From Saccharothrix deserti (GTDB lineage Bacteria > Actinomycetota > Actinomycetes > Mycobacteriales > Pseudonocardiaceae): a stretch of DNA of 64,000 nucleotides. The notes beneath the pieces were generated by a model. That model was not told the origin of the DNA, ran no database searches, and was given only the letters and a program-made list of their open reading frames with translations. Location: positions 124,001 through 188,000 of the forward strand of contig NZ_VKAB01000022.1 of NCBI RefSeq assembly GCF_009769385.1, given 5' to 3'. The position numbers and the translations under genes are program-made. Below, piece by piece: positions 21,831 through 33,027 of this stretch; position 1 is the first letter of the stretch; every line of letters starts with the position of its first letter.

Positions 21831-23348
21831 TTGCCGCGGTTCTACGACAACCCGGTCATCGGGGGTTTCCACCCCGACCCGAGCGTGTGCCGAGTCGGCG
21901 AGGACTACTACCTCGTCTGCTCCAGCTTCGAGTACTTCCCCGGCGTGCCGATCTTCCACAGCCGCGACCTGGTGCACTGGCGGCAGATCGGCAACGTCCT
22001 GGACCGGCCGGAGCAACTGCCGCTGCCACCGGACACACCCGCCTCACGGGGCATCTACGCACCGACCATCCGCCACCACGACGGCCGCTTCTGGCTGATC
22101 ACCACGAACGTCTCCACCGGCGGCAACTTCATCGTCACCGCCGAGCGGCCGGAAGGCCCCTGGTCCGACCCGGTGTGGATCGACCTGCCGGGTATCGACC
22201 CCGACCTCGCCTGGGACGACGAGGGCAACTGCTGGGCCGCCTTCCAGGGGGTCGGTGTGGCTCGCATCGACCCCGAGGCGGGCAAGGTCCTCGACGGACC
22301 GTGGCCGATCTGGTCCGGCACCGGCCTGCAGTGGCCGGAGGCCCCGCACCTGTACCGCATCGGCGACTGGTGGTACCTCATGATCGCCGAGGGCGGTACC
22401 GAGCGCGGCCACACGGTGGCGATGGCACGGGCCCGCTCGCCACGCGGCCCGTTCGAACCCTCGCCGGTCAACCCGATCCTGACCCACCGCGGCACCGACC
22501 ACCCCGTCCAGAGCACCGGGCACGCCGACCTGGTGACCACCCCGGACGGAGACTGGTGGATGGTGCTGCTGGCGACCCGACCCCGCGGCTTCACCCCCGG
22601 CTTCCACGTCCTGGGCAGGGAGACGTTCCTGGTCCCGGTCGAGTGGGTCGACGGCTGGCCGCGCGTCGGCACCGTGGAACTCCGCGCACGCGCGCCACGG
22701 GCATGGCACCCCTGGGAGCCCCCACCCGCGCGTGACGACTTCGACGCGCCGGTGCTCGGCCACGAGTGGATCTCGCCGCGCAGCCGGCCGGACACCTCCT
22801 GGTCGCTGGCGGAGCGCCCGGGGTGGCTCACCCTGCACGCGACCGGATCGACGCTGGACGCCTCCGGGTGCACCTTCGTCGGGCGACGGCAACAGCACCC
22901 CGAGTGCCGCGTGGAAGTGCGGCTCGACCCCGGCTGGGCGCGCGCCGGGGTCTCCGTGCGCCTCGACGAGGCTCACCACTACGACCTGGAAGTGTGCGAT
23001 GGACGGGTGGAGGTCATCGCGCGCATCGGCCCACTGCGGAACGTCGTGGCACGACGGGCGGTGCCACCCGGCGCGGTCGTGCTCGCGGTGACGACCCGGA
23101 CCGACGACCTGCTGCCACCTTCGGCGACAGGTGCGCATGACATCGCGCTCGGCACGGCCGCCACGGGGCCCGACACCATCGCCTTCCACCTCGGTGCCGA
23201 CCTGCTGGCCGAGTTGGACGGGCGCTACCTGTCCACCGAGGTCGCCGTCGGCTTCACCGGCCGGGTGATCGGCATGTACGCCACCGAGGGCAGCGCGTCC
23301 TTCGACTGGTTCGAGTACCGGGAGCGGGGCGCCGACGTCCCGGCGTGA
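21831..23348 (+). CDS. GH43 beta-xylosidase (two-domain), intracellular
   Basis: 505 residues, no signal peptide: GH43 propeller (~1-300) and a C-terminal beta-sandwich (~305-500). The catalytic triad is complete: base Asp in GGFHPDPSVCRVGEDYYL, modulating Asp in GIDPDLAWDDEGNCW, and acid Glu in WPEAPHLYRIGDWWYL. It probably hydrolyses xylo-oligosaccharides or arabino-xylo-oligosaccharides after uptake. It is a close paralogue of the minus-strand GH43 protein at 12539-14002, which has lost the base Asp. The TTG start at 21831 is supported by GGAGG ~7 bases upstream, with no ATG nearby. It converges on the GH12 gene with a shared hairpin at 23369-23400. Confidence 0.92.
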   Translation: MPRFYDNPVIGGFHPDPSVCRVGEDYYLVCSSFEYFPGVPIFHSRDLVHWRQIGNVLDRPEQLPLPPDTPASRGIYAPTIRHHDGRFWLITTNVSTGGNFIVTAERPEGPWSDPVWIDLPGIDPDLAWDDEGNCWAAFQGVGVARIDPEAGKVLDGPWPIWSGTGLQWPEAPHLYRIGDWWYLMIAEGGTERGHTVAMARARSPRGPFEPSPVNPILTHRGTDHPVQSTGHADLVTTPDGDWWMVLLATRPRGFTPGFHVLGRETFLVPVEWVDGWPRVGTVELRARAPRAWHPWEPPPARDDFDAPVLGHEWISPRSRPDTSWSLAERPGWLTLHATGSTLDASGCTFVGRRQQHPECRVEVRLDPGWARAGVSVRLDEAHHYDLEVCDGRVEVIARIGPLRNVVARRAVPPGAVVLAVTTRTDDLLPPSATGAHDIALGTAATGPDTIAFHLGADLLAELDGRYLSTEVAVGFTGRVIGMYATEGSASFDWFEYRERGADVPA

Positions 23349-23368
23349 CGACCGCGGTGGAGCCGTCC

Positions 23369-23400
23369 GCGGCGCGGCGGCACAGGAACCGCCGCGCCGC
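23369..23400. terminator. Bidirectional terminator between GH43 and GH12
   Basis: Perfect 12-bp inverted repeat GCGGCGCGGCGG (23369-23380) / 23389-23400 with an 8-nt loop, between convergent stop codons at 23348 and 23410. Confidence 0.8.
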
Positions 23401-23409
23401 GTCGGGTGG

Positions 23410-24165
23410 TCAGCCCACGTTGGCGTAGTACGAGTGCACGTCCAACTGCCCGTTCCCGCTGAAGACCTCCGTGCCGTGCTGCACGCTGGTCAGGTACTTC
23501 TGGTTGCTCAGCCAACCCCGGTTGACCAGGTGCGACGTGAAGTCGCGCAGGTTGAACGTCGCCGAGTCGGTGTTGCTCGTCCGGACGAACGAGTAGACCT
23601 CCCAGCCGATGTTGCCCCGGTATAGGTCCCAGTTGGCGCCGGCGATCGACACGGTGGCCTGCCGCGTGCCGACCGGTCCGGCGCCGCCGGCGCGGTAGGT
23701 CCAGATCATGATCTCGTCGGACGGGTTGGTGGTGCCGGGGTTGGACATCGGGTGCAGCCACAGGTCATAGGCGACGTTCATGACGTTCGCCGTGTTCTGC
23801 CGGACCGTGTAGCTCGCGCCCGTGTTCACCGACCGGTTGTCCGACAACCGAACCGGCAGGCCGGTGCCCGACAGCTTGTTGCCCCAGTGCCAGCCGAGCA
23901 CCGAACTGGCGTAGGACTTCACCTGACTCGGCCCGCCGCTCCAGTCCCAACTCGTGCCCCACGAGATCGAGCCGCCGGACGACACGTCCCACACGCACTG
24001 CCACCCCTGGCCCGAGTCCTGGCCCCACACGTTGTTGTTGACCCAGTACTTGCCCATGGTGATCGAGTAGAAATCTTCGCAGCTGCCGGCCGCCTGCGCG
24101 GTGCCGGTCGTCGGCAGGGCCAGTGCGGCGGCGGCCAGCACGGCTACCATGAACCTCTTGAGCAC
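23410..24165 (-). CDS. Secreted GH12 endoglucanase/xyloglucanase
   Basis: 251 residues: signal peptide (~1-24) and a single GH12 jelly-roll domain, without a lectin or CBM. Family features: YWVNNNVWGQDSGQGWQCVW, WDWSGGPSQVKSYASSV, nucleophile Glu in SDEIMIWTYRAGG, and acid/base Glu in VQHGTEVFSGNGQLDVHSYY. GH12 acts on beta-1,4-glucan or xyloglucan with retention. The GTG at 24165 (FVLKRFM) is preferred because GAAAGGTGG lies 6 bases upstream; an ATG five codons downstream is the alternative. It stands alone, with its own promoter region behind the complex terminator 24308-24378. Confidence 0.92.
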   Translation of the reverse strand: MLKRFMVAVLAAAALALPTTGTAQAAGSCEDFYSITMGKYWVNNNVWGQDSGQGWQCVWDVSSGGSISWGTSWDWSGGPSQVKSYASSVLGWHWGNKLSGTGLPVRLSDNRSVNTGASYTVRQNTANVMNVAYDLWLHPMSNPGTTNPSDEIMIWTYRAGGAGPVGTRQATVSIAGANWDLYRGNIGWEVYSFVRTSNTDSATFNLRDFTSHLVNRGWLSNQKYLTSVQHGTEVFSGNGQLDVHSYYANVG

Positions 24166-24307
24166 GAAGGTCCACCTTTCTCTTCGAAATTCGGCGGTTA
24201 ACGCGAACGAAACGCTACGCACCGCTTTTCATTACTGTCAATATCGAATGACAGTCGAATTCCGAATCGAATTGCGAACCCCTTTGGTCGATTCCTGTCG
24301 AATACCT

Positions 24308-24378
24308 CCGGGCAAGCGCCCACCGGGATCCGCGATTCTTCGAATCGCCGTCGAAATACCCGGTGGACGCTTGCCCGG
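24308..24378 (-). terminator. Branched hairpin terminator downstream of SGNH gene
   Basis: Outer arms 24308-24327 and 24359-24378 are 19/20 complementary. Inside them sits a second perfect hairpin, GCGATTC (24332-24338) / GAATCGC (24342-24348), with a 3-nt loop. The element starts 8 bp after the stop of the minus-strand SGNH gene. It can fold as a cruciform/Y-shaped structure. Confidence 0.7.
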
Positions 24379-24386
24379 TCTCGCGG

Positions 24387-27266
<2,880 letters not shown>

Positions 27267-27273
27267 TTCCGAC

Positions 27274-27300
27274 GCGGAGGCCGGGCGGGCCGGCCTCCGC
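27274..27300 (-). terminator. Terminator downstream of beta-helix gene
   Basis: Perfect 11-bp inverted repeat GCGGAGGCCGG (27274-27284) / 27290-27300 with a 5-nt loop, 9 bp after the stop of the minus-strand beta-helix protein. Confidence 0.8.
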
Positions 27301-27309
27301 GCGGTGGGC

Positions 27310-29703
27310 TCAGTTGCGCGTGCTCCACTGCTGGTTCGTGCCGCCGTGGCACGACCAGAGCTGGATCAAGGTGCCGTTCGCGGTCCCGTTGCCGCTGGCG
27401 TCCAGGCACAGCCCGGACTGCACCCCGGTGATGGTGCCGTTGGCGTTCACGTTCCACTGCTGGTTCGTGCCGCCGTGGCAGTCCCAGATGATCGCCGCGG
27501 TGCCGTTCGCGGTCCCGGCGCCGCTGGCGTCCAGGCACTTGTTGCCGTTCACCATCAGCTGCTTGCCGGAGGTGTAGGTCCACCGCTGGTTGGTGGCGCC
27601 GTTGCAGTCCCAGAGCCGGGCCTGGGCGCCGTTGGCGCTCCCGCTCGCGACCTCGGCGCAGCGGCCCGACTGGGTTCCCACGAGCATGGCGTTCTGCGGG
27701 CCGGTGGTGCCACCGCCCCCGGGCCCGGCGTTGGCCATCACGGCCTGCGCGCCGGACGGCCAGTTGCCGTTGGTGACGACCGTGTTGCCGGACACCACGT
27801 TGCCACGATCACCATTGGTCACGTTGGTGCTGCTGTTGGTCGACCAGTTGTTGGTGAGCGTCCAGTTGCCCATGTTCTCGCCACCCCAGTAGTTGGCCGT
27901 GGCCCACGTGCCGGTGTTGGAGAAGACGTTGCCCGTGACGGAGTAGTACTTCGAGCCCTCGTCGAAGTAGACCCCGAAGTAGCCGTTGGTCCGCAGGCAG
28001 TGGTTGCCGCTGATCGAGGCGTTCGGGTTCCACGACAGCGTGTAGATGCACCCGCCGTCGTTCATCTGCTGCATGACGTCGTGGATGTAGTTGTTGATGA
28101 GCCGGTTGTTGGACGCGGTGGTGGCCGTCGTGTAGCGCGGCTGGTAGTTGTACAGGCCGCGGTTGGCGTAGTTGTTGTTGCCGCCGGCGTCGTTGGCGCC
28201 CCAGCCGTACCCGATCGACATGCCGGAGTACGGCATGTTGTAGACCTCGTTGTGGGACACGGTGGCGGTGCTGACGTAGGTGTTCAGCACCGAGACGTTG
28301 CCCCGGTACTCGATGCCGAGGTCGTGGATGCGGTTGTAGCTGACGGTGATGTCCCGGTTGACCATCCGCTGGTCGCTCGGGTGGTGCGCGTCGGCGCGCA
28401 CGCCACCGACCACGATGCCGCCGGCCGAACTGCGGGCGATCTCGGACCGCGTGACCGTGATGTTGCTGGCGCCGAGGCCGACACCACTGGCGTGGGCGTT
28501 CGCGTCGTTGCCGATGCCGATGGCCGTCTGGCCCAGGTTGACGAACTGGGACTCGCTGAAGGTGATGTTGTTGGCGGCGGAGACCTGCACGGCGGCGGGC
28601 ATCTGGTTCCAGTGCGGTCGCGCCGCCTCGAACTGGGTGCAGCCGTTCTGGCACGAGGTCAGCCGGTCGGCCGGCCAGTTCCAGTTGCCCGCCATGTAGG
28701 CGCCGGTCTGCTGGTCGGCGTACCCCTGGTTGCTGCTGGGGCCGAGCCAACTGGTGCCGGTGAACGTGATCCCGCTGAACGAGATGTGGTGCGCCGGCGC
28801 GTCATAGGTGCCACCGACGTCCACCAGCGACTGCAGCACCGGCAACTCCACGCTGACGGTGCTCATGTTCTGCCCGGCCAACGGGATGTAGGACAACGCG
28901 CCCGTCCCCGGGTTGAGGTACCACTCCCCCGGCGCGTCCAGGAACTCGTACGCGTTGGCCAGGTAGAAGGGGCCCGCCCGGTGCGGCTGGCTGAGCGTGT
29001 CGTACCCGTAGGTGTTGTTGTTCCACGCGGGCTGCTGCATGGTGAGGAAGTTCCCGCTGATGCTCTGCACCGGCGAGTACCGGTCGGTGAACGAGTTGAC
29101 GCTCTCCACCTCGACCCGGTTCTGGTTGCCCAGGTTGTTCAGGTAGTTGAGCGCGGCGTTGGAAAATCTCATGCCCGTGCTGGCGAAGGTGAAGTCGGCC
29201 CGGTTCACCTGCGTGCGCGCCCGGGTCGCGATCGCACCGTTGACGTACAGCTGGCGCGAGTCGATCCCGGTGGGGACGTTGGCCCGCCAGATGTTCTTGC
29301 CGGCGTCGACCACCGACCAGCCGGTGACGGCGCGGGCACCGCTGATCACGGGACGCGCGGACGGGGCCGCCTGCCACAGCACGCGGTAACCGTTGTTGCC
29401 GGAGTCCGCCGCGGTCAGCCGCAGCGGCTCGGAGAGCCGGTACACCCCGTCGGCCAACTGCACGACGATGTCACCGGACATGCTGCTGTTCTGCGACCGC
29501 ACCGCGGCCTGGGCGGCGGGCAACGAGCACGGCTGGGCGGAGGAACAGCTGGTGCCGGTGCCGGAAGGCGACGCGTAGAGGGTCGTGGTGGCAGCGGATG
29601 CGGGAGGAGCGAGGGCCACCGCCGCGACGGCGGCGGTCAACACCACAGCGGCAACGCCGGCCGACACCGGCCTTCGCACCGCAGAGGACGAGGACGCGAA
29701 CAA
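27310..29703 (-). CDS. Secreted right-handed parallel beta-helix protein with ricin-type lectin (GH141-like?)
   Basis: 797 residues: signal peptide (~1-40), an N-terminal segment with TLYASPSGTGTSCSSAQPC, a long parallel beta-helix (~50-655) rich in N-x-I-x-x-N turns (for example NRIHDLGIEYRGN, SNNRLINNYIHDV) and a ricin-type trefoil (~670-797). The architecture resembles GH141 proteins (reported xylanase and alpha-L-fucosidase activities) and related pectate-lyase-fold proteins; the catalytic residues cannot be assigned by eye. The TTG start at 29703 follows AGGAGG at five bases' spacing. Extracellular action on pectin or hemicellulose side chains is likely but not specified. Confidence 0.78.
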   Translation of the reverse strand: MFASSSSAVRRPVSAGVAAVVLTAAVAAVALAPPASAATTTLYASPSGTGTSCSSAQPCSLPAAQAAVRSQNSSMSGDIVVQLADGVYRLSEPLRLTAADSGNNGYRVLWQAAPSARPVISGARAVTGWSVVDAGKNIWRANVPTGIDSRQLYVNGAIATRARTQVNRADFTFASTGMRFSNAALNYLNNLGNQNRVEVESVNSFTDRYSPVQSISGNFLTMQQPAWNNNTYGYDTLSQPHRAGPFYLANAYEFLDAPGEWYLNPGTGALSYIPLAGQNMSTVSVELPVLQSLVDVGGTYDAPAHHISFSGITFTGTSWLGPSSNQGYADQQTGAYMAGNWNWPADRLTSCQNGCTQFEAARPHWNQMPAAVQVSAANNITFSESQFVNLGQTAIGIGNDANAHASGVGLGASNITVTRSEIARSSAGGIVVGGVRADAHHPSDQRMVNRDITVSYNRIHDLGIEYRGNVSVLNTYVSTATVSHNEVYNMPYSGMSIGYGWGANDAGGNNNYANRGLYNYQPRYTTATTASNNRLINNYIHDVMQQMNDGGCIYTLSWNPNASISGNHCLRTNGYFGVYFDEGSKYYSVTGNVFSNTGTWATANYWGGENMGNWTLTNNWSTNSSTNVTNGDRGNVVSGNTVVTNGNWPSGAQAVMANAGPGGGGTTGPQNAMLVGTQSGRCAEVASGSANGAQARLWDCNGATNQRWTYTSGKQLMVNGNKCLDASGAGTANGTAAIIWDCHGGTNQQWNVNANGTITGVQSGLCLDASGNGTANGTLIQLWSCHGGTNQQWSTRN

Positions 29704-29865
29704 GGAGACCTCCTGGCATTGGAATGTGTTGTGCGGCGGCCGGTCGAGGTGGCGGATGGGCACTTCGTTGTGGCGCAGGCGGTTCAGCCGGGTACTTGGC
29801 CACTGCCACGGCGCATGGGGCGCACCTGGACACGCGACCTTGACGTGGTCGTCACGACGTGTCGA

Positions 29866-31053
29866 TCACGACGGCAAGGGATCCAGGCGATCGGGAGTGA
29901 CGGTGTCCCGCACCACCGCCAGCAGGCGCTGTCCGGCGCGTTCCGGCCGGACGTGGGGACCTTCGGACACCGGGACGGTGAGTCGGCGACGGGACGCGGC
30001 AATCGCCTCTTCGTCGACGCGGACGCCCAGCCCCGGGCTGTCGCCCAGGATGAACGCCCCGTTCTCGACGTGGAGGTCGACCGAGATGCCCGACGGCGGC
30101 TGCAAGTCCTGCAGCTCGCTGACCAGGTGGTTCGGCACGGACGTCGCGGCGTGCAGCAACCCGACCGGCGTGTTGCCGATGGGGCTGACGGGCAGGTCGT
30201 GGGCGTGTGCCAGGGCCGCGACCCGCAGGAAGTGGGTGATGCCCCAGACCGCGGCCGTCTGGACGACGTCGACCGCTCCGGCCGCGATGAGCGGGCGGAA
30301 CTGTTCGAGCCCGGTGAGGTTCTCCCCGGTGGCGACCGAGGCGCGGATTCCGCGGCTGACGGTCGCGTGGCCTTCGGCGTCCCACCGCCGGACGGGCTCC
30401 TCGATCCAGGTCAGGTCGAGTGTCCGCTCGAGTTCGCCGACGTGGCGGACGGCCTGCTTGCGGGTCCAGGTCTCGTTGACGTCGAGCATCAAACCCGGCC
30501 GTGTGCCGCGACCGGCGTCGGTGAGCACATCGCGCACCAGGATGAGGCGGTCCCGGTCCCGATCGACGTCCAGACCTCCCTTGATCTTCGCCACCCGCAG
30601 TCCGCGGTCGGCGTAGGTCTCGTACAGCGCCACGAGTTCGTCGTCGCCCAGCCCGATGTCCACACCGGAGGCGTAGGCGGGCACGCGGCGGGCACGTCCG
30701 CCGAGCAGTCGCCACAGCGGTTCGCCGGCGGCCTGCGCTTTGATGTCCCACAGCGCGGTGTCCAGGGCGCCGATGGTGCCGAACACGGCGCCCGCGTGGC
30801 CTGCTTTGAACGTCTGGCGCAGCATCCGGTCGTAGAGGGCCGTGACGCCGCGCGGGTCCTCGCCCTCCAAGGCGGCGAAGATCAAGTCGATCTCCACGTG
30901 TGGTCCGAGTCCGACGCCGGTGATGCCCACGTCGGTCTCGACGACGACGATCGGAACCCGGACGAGGCCGTCGGCGAAGACGCCGTTGGCGTCGCCGACC
31001 GGCCGACCCCAGTCCTGGACGGTGGTGAGGGTCCGGTAACCAGTGATGCGCAT
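29866..31053 (-). CDS. Mandelate racemase / muconate-lactonizing enzyme family protein (sugar-acid dehydratase-like)
   Basis: 395 residues, cytoplasmic, enolase superfamily. Visible residues: the K-x-K motif in RVAKIKGGLD, Mg ligands Asp in LMLDVNETW, Glu in LTWIEEPVRRWD and Glu in VATGENLTGLEQF. Members abstract an alpha-proton from a carboxylate, commonly dehydrating sugar acids. The regulator of FadR type and the sugar ABC operon next to it suggest a sugar-acid substrate, but the specificity is not readable. The start is 4 bp from the end of the permease remnant, so it was probably the last gene of the SBP-permease-permease-enolase operon. Confidence 0.88.
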   Translation of the reverse strand: MRITGYRTLTTVQDWGRPVGDANGVFADGLVRVPIVVVETDVGITGVGLGPHVEIDLIFAALEGEDPRGVTALYDRMLRQTFKAGHAGAVFGTIGALDTALWDIKAQAAGEPLWRLLGGRARRVPAYASGVDIGLGDDELVALYETYADRGLRVAKIKGGLDVDRDRDRLILVRDVLTDAGRGTRPGLMLDVNETWTRKQAVRHVGELERTLDLTWIEEPVRRWDAEGHATVSRGIRASVATGENLTGLEQFRPLIAAGAVDVVQTAAVWGITHFLRVAALAHAHDLPVSPIGNTPVGLLHAATSVPNHLVSELQDLQPPSGISVDLHVENGAFILGDSPGLGVRVDEEAIAASRRRLTVPVSEGPHVRPERAGQRLLAVVRDTVTPDRLDPLPS

Positions 31054-31056
31054 TTG

Positions 31057-31170
31057 TCAGCCCTTCGTGACCCCCGCGGTGACGCCGTCGACGATCTGGC
31101 GCTGCAGGAACAGGTAGACGACGAGGACGGGTACCGCGACGACCCACTTCGTCAACCGGCGACCGGCCAT
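31057..31170 (-). pseudogene. Remnant of sugar ABC permease 2 (MalG type), internally deleted
   Basis: Only 37 codons. The start MAGRRLTKW resembles the normal N-terminus of a MalG-type permease and is followed directly by its C-terminal end VYLFLQRQIVDGVTAG. The intervening ~230 residues with five or six membrane helices and the EAA loop are missing. The start and stop contexts are intact: TGATG overlap with the upstream permease and 3 bp to the enolase gene. This indicates an in-frame internal deletion or an assembly collapse. Confidence 0.8.
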
Positions 31171-31601
31171 CAGCCCTCCCTGCCCGCACGGCGCAGGACG
31201 GCGATCTCGGCCAGCCCCACCACGAGCATGATCAGGAACAGCGCGGTCGACGCCGCGGAGGCGAGCGCGGGTTGGTTCATCTGTCCCTGCTGGACCCAGA
31301 TGTAGTACTCCGGGAGGTAGGTGGACGCCTCCGGACCGCCGCTGGTCATCACGAACAGCAGACCGAACATCGACGTCAACATGCCGATCATCGTGGTCAC
31401 GAAGACGAACTGGATCGTGCGGGACAGGACGGCCGGCGCCACCAGGACGAACGGCGCCAGGCGCTCGACCCTTGACCCGCGACGGGTTCGCCGCGAGAAC
31501 GGCCTGCCCGGTCGCCGCCCCGCCGCTCCGGCGACCACTTCCCCGTCGGTCCGCCCGGCCACTTCCGGGCGGACCGAGGACGGGGAACCTCCGGACGGCA
31601 C
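31170..31601 (-). pseudogene. Remnant of sugar ABC permease 1 (MalF type), internally deleted
   Basis: 143 codons instead of ~300. The N-terminal end RVERLAPFVLVAPAVL (first membrane helix) runs directly into the C-terminal part TIQFVFVTTMIGMLTSMFGL...VMTSGGP...YYIWVQQGQ and the last helix. The central helices and much of the EAA region are absent. The GTG at 31601 starts 3 bp after the binding-protein stop, as in an intact operon. Together with permease 2 this operon cannot encode a working importer unless the deletion is an artefact. Confidence 0.8.
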
Positions 31602-31604
31602 GGA

Positions 31605-32873
31605 TCAACTCGCCTTGTCGGAGTCGGCCAGCTGCGCCACGGCCTCGTCCGCGGTGATCGAGCCGCTGAGCAGTTGCTGGGAGAGGCGACCCATCAGGTC
31701 GACCGTCTTGCTGGACAAGGCGACGTGCAGGGCGGGCTTGCCGGTCTTGATCCCCGCGGTGATCGTGGTGACGGCCGGGCCGCCGGCGGAGACGTCGATG
31801 GTGGTGTCGGACGCGATCGCGCCCGCGTCCGCGTAGAAGGCCTTCAGCGCCTCGGACGACGTCAACGACCGCACCAGGTCCGCGGCCAACTTCGGGTCCT
31901 TGGTCCACTTCGCGACCGCGTAGCCGATTCCACCGTCGTACGGCAGGCTCGGCGTCGCCGCGGGGTTGACCACCGGCGCCGCCATGACGCCGACGTCGCC
32001 CGGGTCGAGGAACTCGGCGAAGTCCTTCCAGTGCCCGATGTCGGACATCAGGCCGATGACGTGCGCGGCCTTGCCCGACTGGAAGACCGCGAACGCGTCG
32101 TTGAACATCGCGGTGGAGTTGACCCCGTCGTTGTTCAGGCCGGCGTCGTTGACCTGCTTCCAGAGTTCGAAGATCCGCTTCACGTCCGGCGAGGCCCAGT
32201 TCCGCTTTCCGGCGATCCAGTCGTCGTACTCCTTCGGCGTGAGCACCGCCGAACCGACGCTGGACAGGAAGAACTGGATGCCGATGCCTTCCTTGTTGCC
32301 CACGCCGAAGCACTTGGCGCCGGTCTTCTCGGTGATGGCGCCGCAGTTCTCGACGAAGTCGTCCCACGTCTTGGCTGGCGCCTCGGGGTCCAGTCCCGCC
32401 TGTTCGTACAGCGCCTTGTTGTAGTAGAGCGGGTGACCTTGCAGCGTCACCGGCGAGGCATAGGTCTTCCCGTCCCGGGTGAACGCCTCCCAGCCGGCCA
32501 GCCGCTGCTTGTCCTGGGCGACGTAGGAGTCCAGCGGCACCAGCGCGTCGACCCGGTCACGGAGCTGACCGCCCCCGTTGAAGAGCATGACGTCAGGCCC
32601 CTTGCCGGACTGGATCGCCGCCCCGAGCAGCGTGTAGTACTGGTCGAACGGCTGCGCCACGAATTCGACCTCGGTGTCCGGGTGGCTCTTCGCGAAATCG
32701 GCCTTCGCCTTGTCGAGATACGCGGCCACATTCGCATCGCCGGACTTCCAGTCCCAGACCACCAGCTTGTCGCCCGAGCTGCCGGAGGATCCCGGCGCCG
32801 TGGCGCTTCCGCAGCCGGACACCAGGGCCAGACCCAGGACCAAGGCAGCCGACCACAGTGCGCGCTGCTTCAT
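31605..32873 (-). CDS. Extracellular sugar-binding lipoprotein (family 1 SBP)
   Basis: 422 residues. Lipoprotein signal with lipobox ALVSGC (Cys ~21), then SBP_bac_1 features: LVVWDWKSGDANVAAYLDKAKADF, GPDVMLFNGGGQLRDRVDALVPLD, LYYNKALYEQAGLDPEAPAKTWDDF. It binds a sugar or oligosaccharide outside the membrane. The gene itself is complete although both downstream permeases are remnants, so it may now be an orphan or be served by another permease. It is divergent from the GntR regulator; paired TACGTAT repeats lie in the shared promoter. Confidence 0.9.
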   Translation of the reverse strand: MKQRALWSAALVLGLALVSGCGSATAPGSSGSSGDKLVVWDWKSGDANVAAYLDKAKADFAKSHPDTEVEFVAQPFDQYYTLLGAAIQSGKGPDVMLFNGGGQLRDRVDALVPLDSYVAQDKQRLAGWEAFTRDGKTYASPVTLQGHPLYYNKALYEQAGLDPEAPAKTWDDFVENCGAITEKTGAKCFGVGNKEGIGIQFFLSSVGSAVLTPKEYDDWIAGKRNWASPDVKRIFELWKQVNDAGLNNDGVNSTAMFNDAFAVFQSGKAAHVIGLMSDIGHWKDFAEFLDPGDVGVMAAPVVNPAATPSLPYDGGIGYAVAKWTKDPKLAADLVRSLTSSEALKAFYADAGAIASDTTIDVSAGGPAVTTITAGIKTGKPALHVALSSKTVDLMGRLSQQLLSGSITADEAVAQLADSDKAS

Positions 32874-32948
32874 TGCTGCTCACTTCCCCAGACGGCGGCC
32901 GGGCGATCTACGCGCTCGGCGCGATTGTGATCACAAACTAATTCGTAT

Positions 32949-32976
32949 TACGTATGACGTCAACGGTGCTACGTAT
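32949..32976. promoter_or_regulatory. Candidate GntR operator: two TACGTAT copies
   Basis: TACGTAT at 32949-32955 and again at 32970-32976, 21 bp (two helical turns) apart, in the divergent promoter between the sugar-binding protein gene and the GntR regulator. The surrounding bases are AT-rich for this genome. Confidence 0.5.
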
Positions 32977-33027
32977 ACTTGCCGCAGCCCTGAAAGCACC
33001 GGGGCGCATGGCGCAACCGGAGGAAAG

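Noticed and set aside
27304-31305. Very long open frame on the plus strand opposite the beta-helix and enolase genes
   Set aside because: Composition (Arg/Gly/Val/His-rich, no family motif) is that of an antisense shadow in GC-rich DNA, and it runs against two well-supported minus-strand genes.
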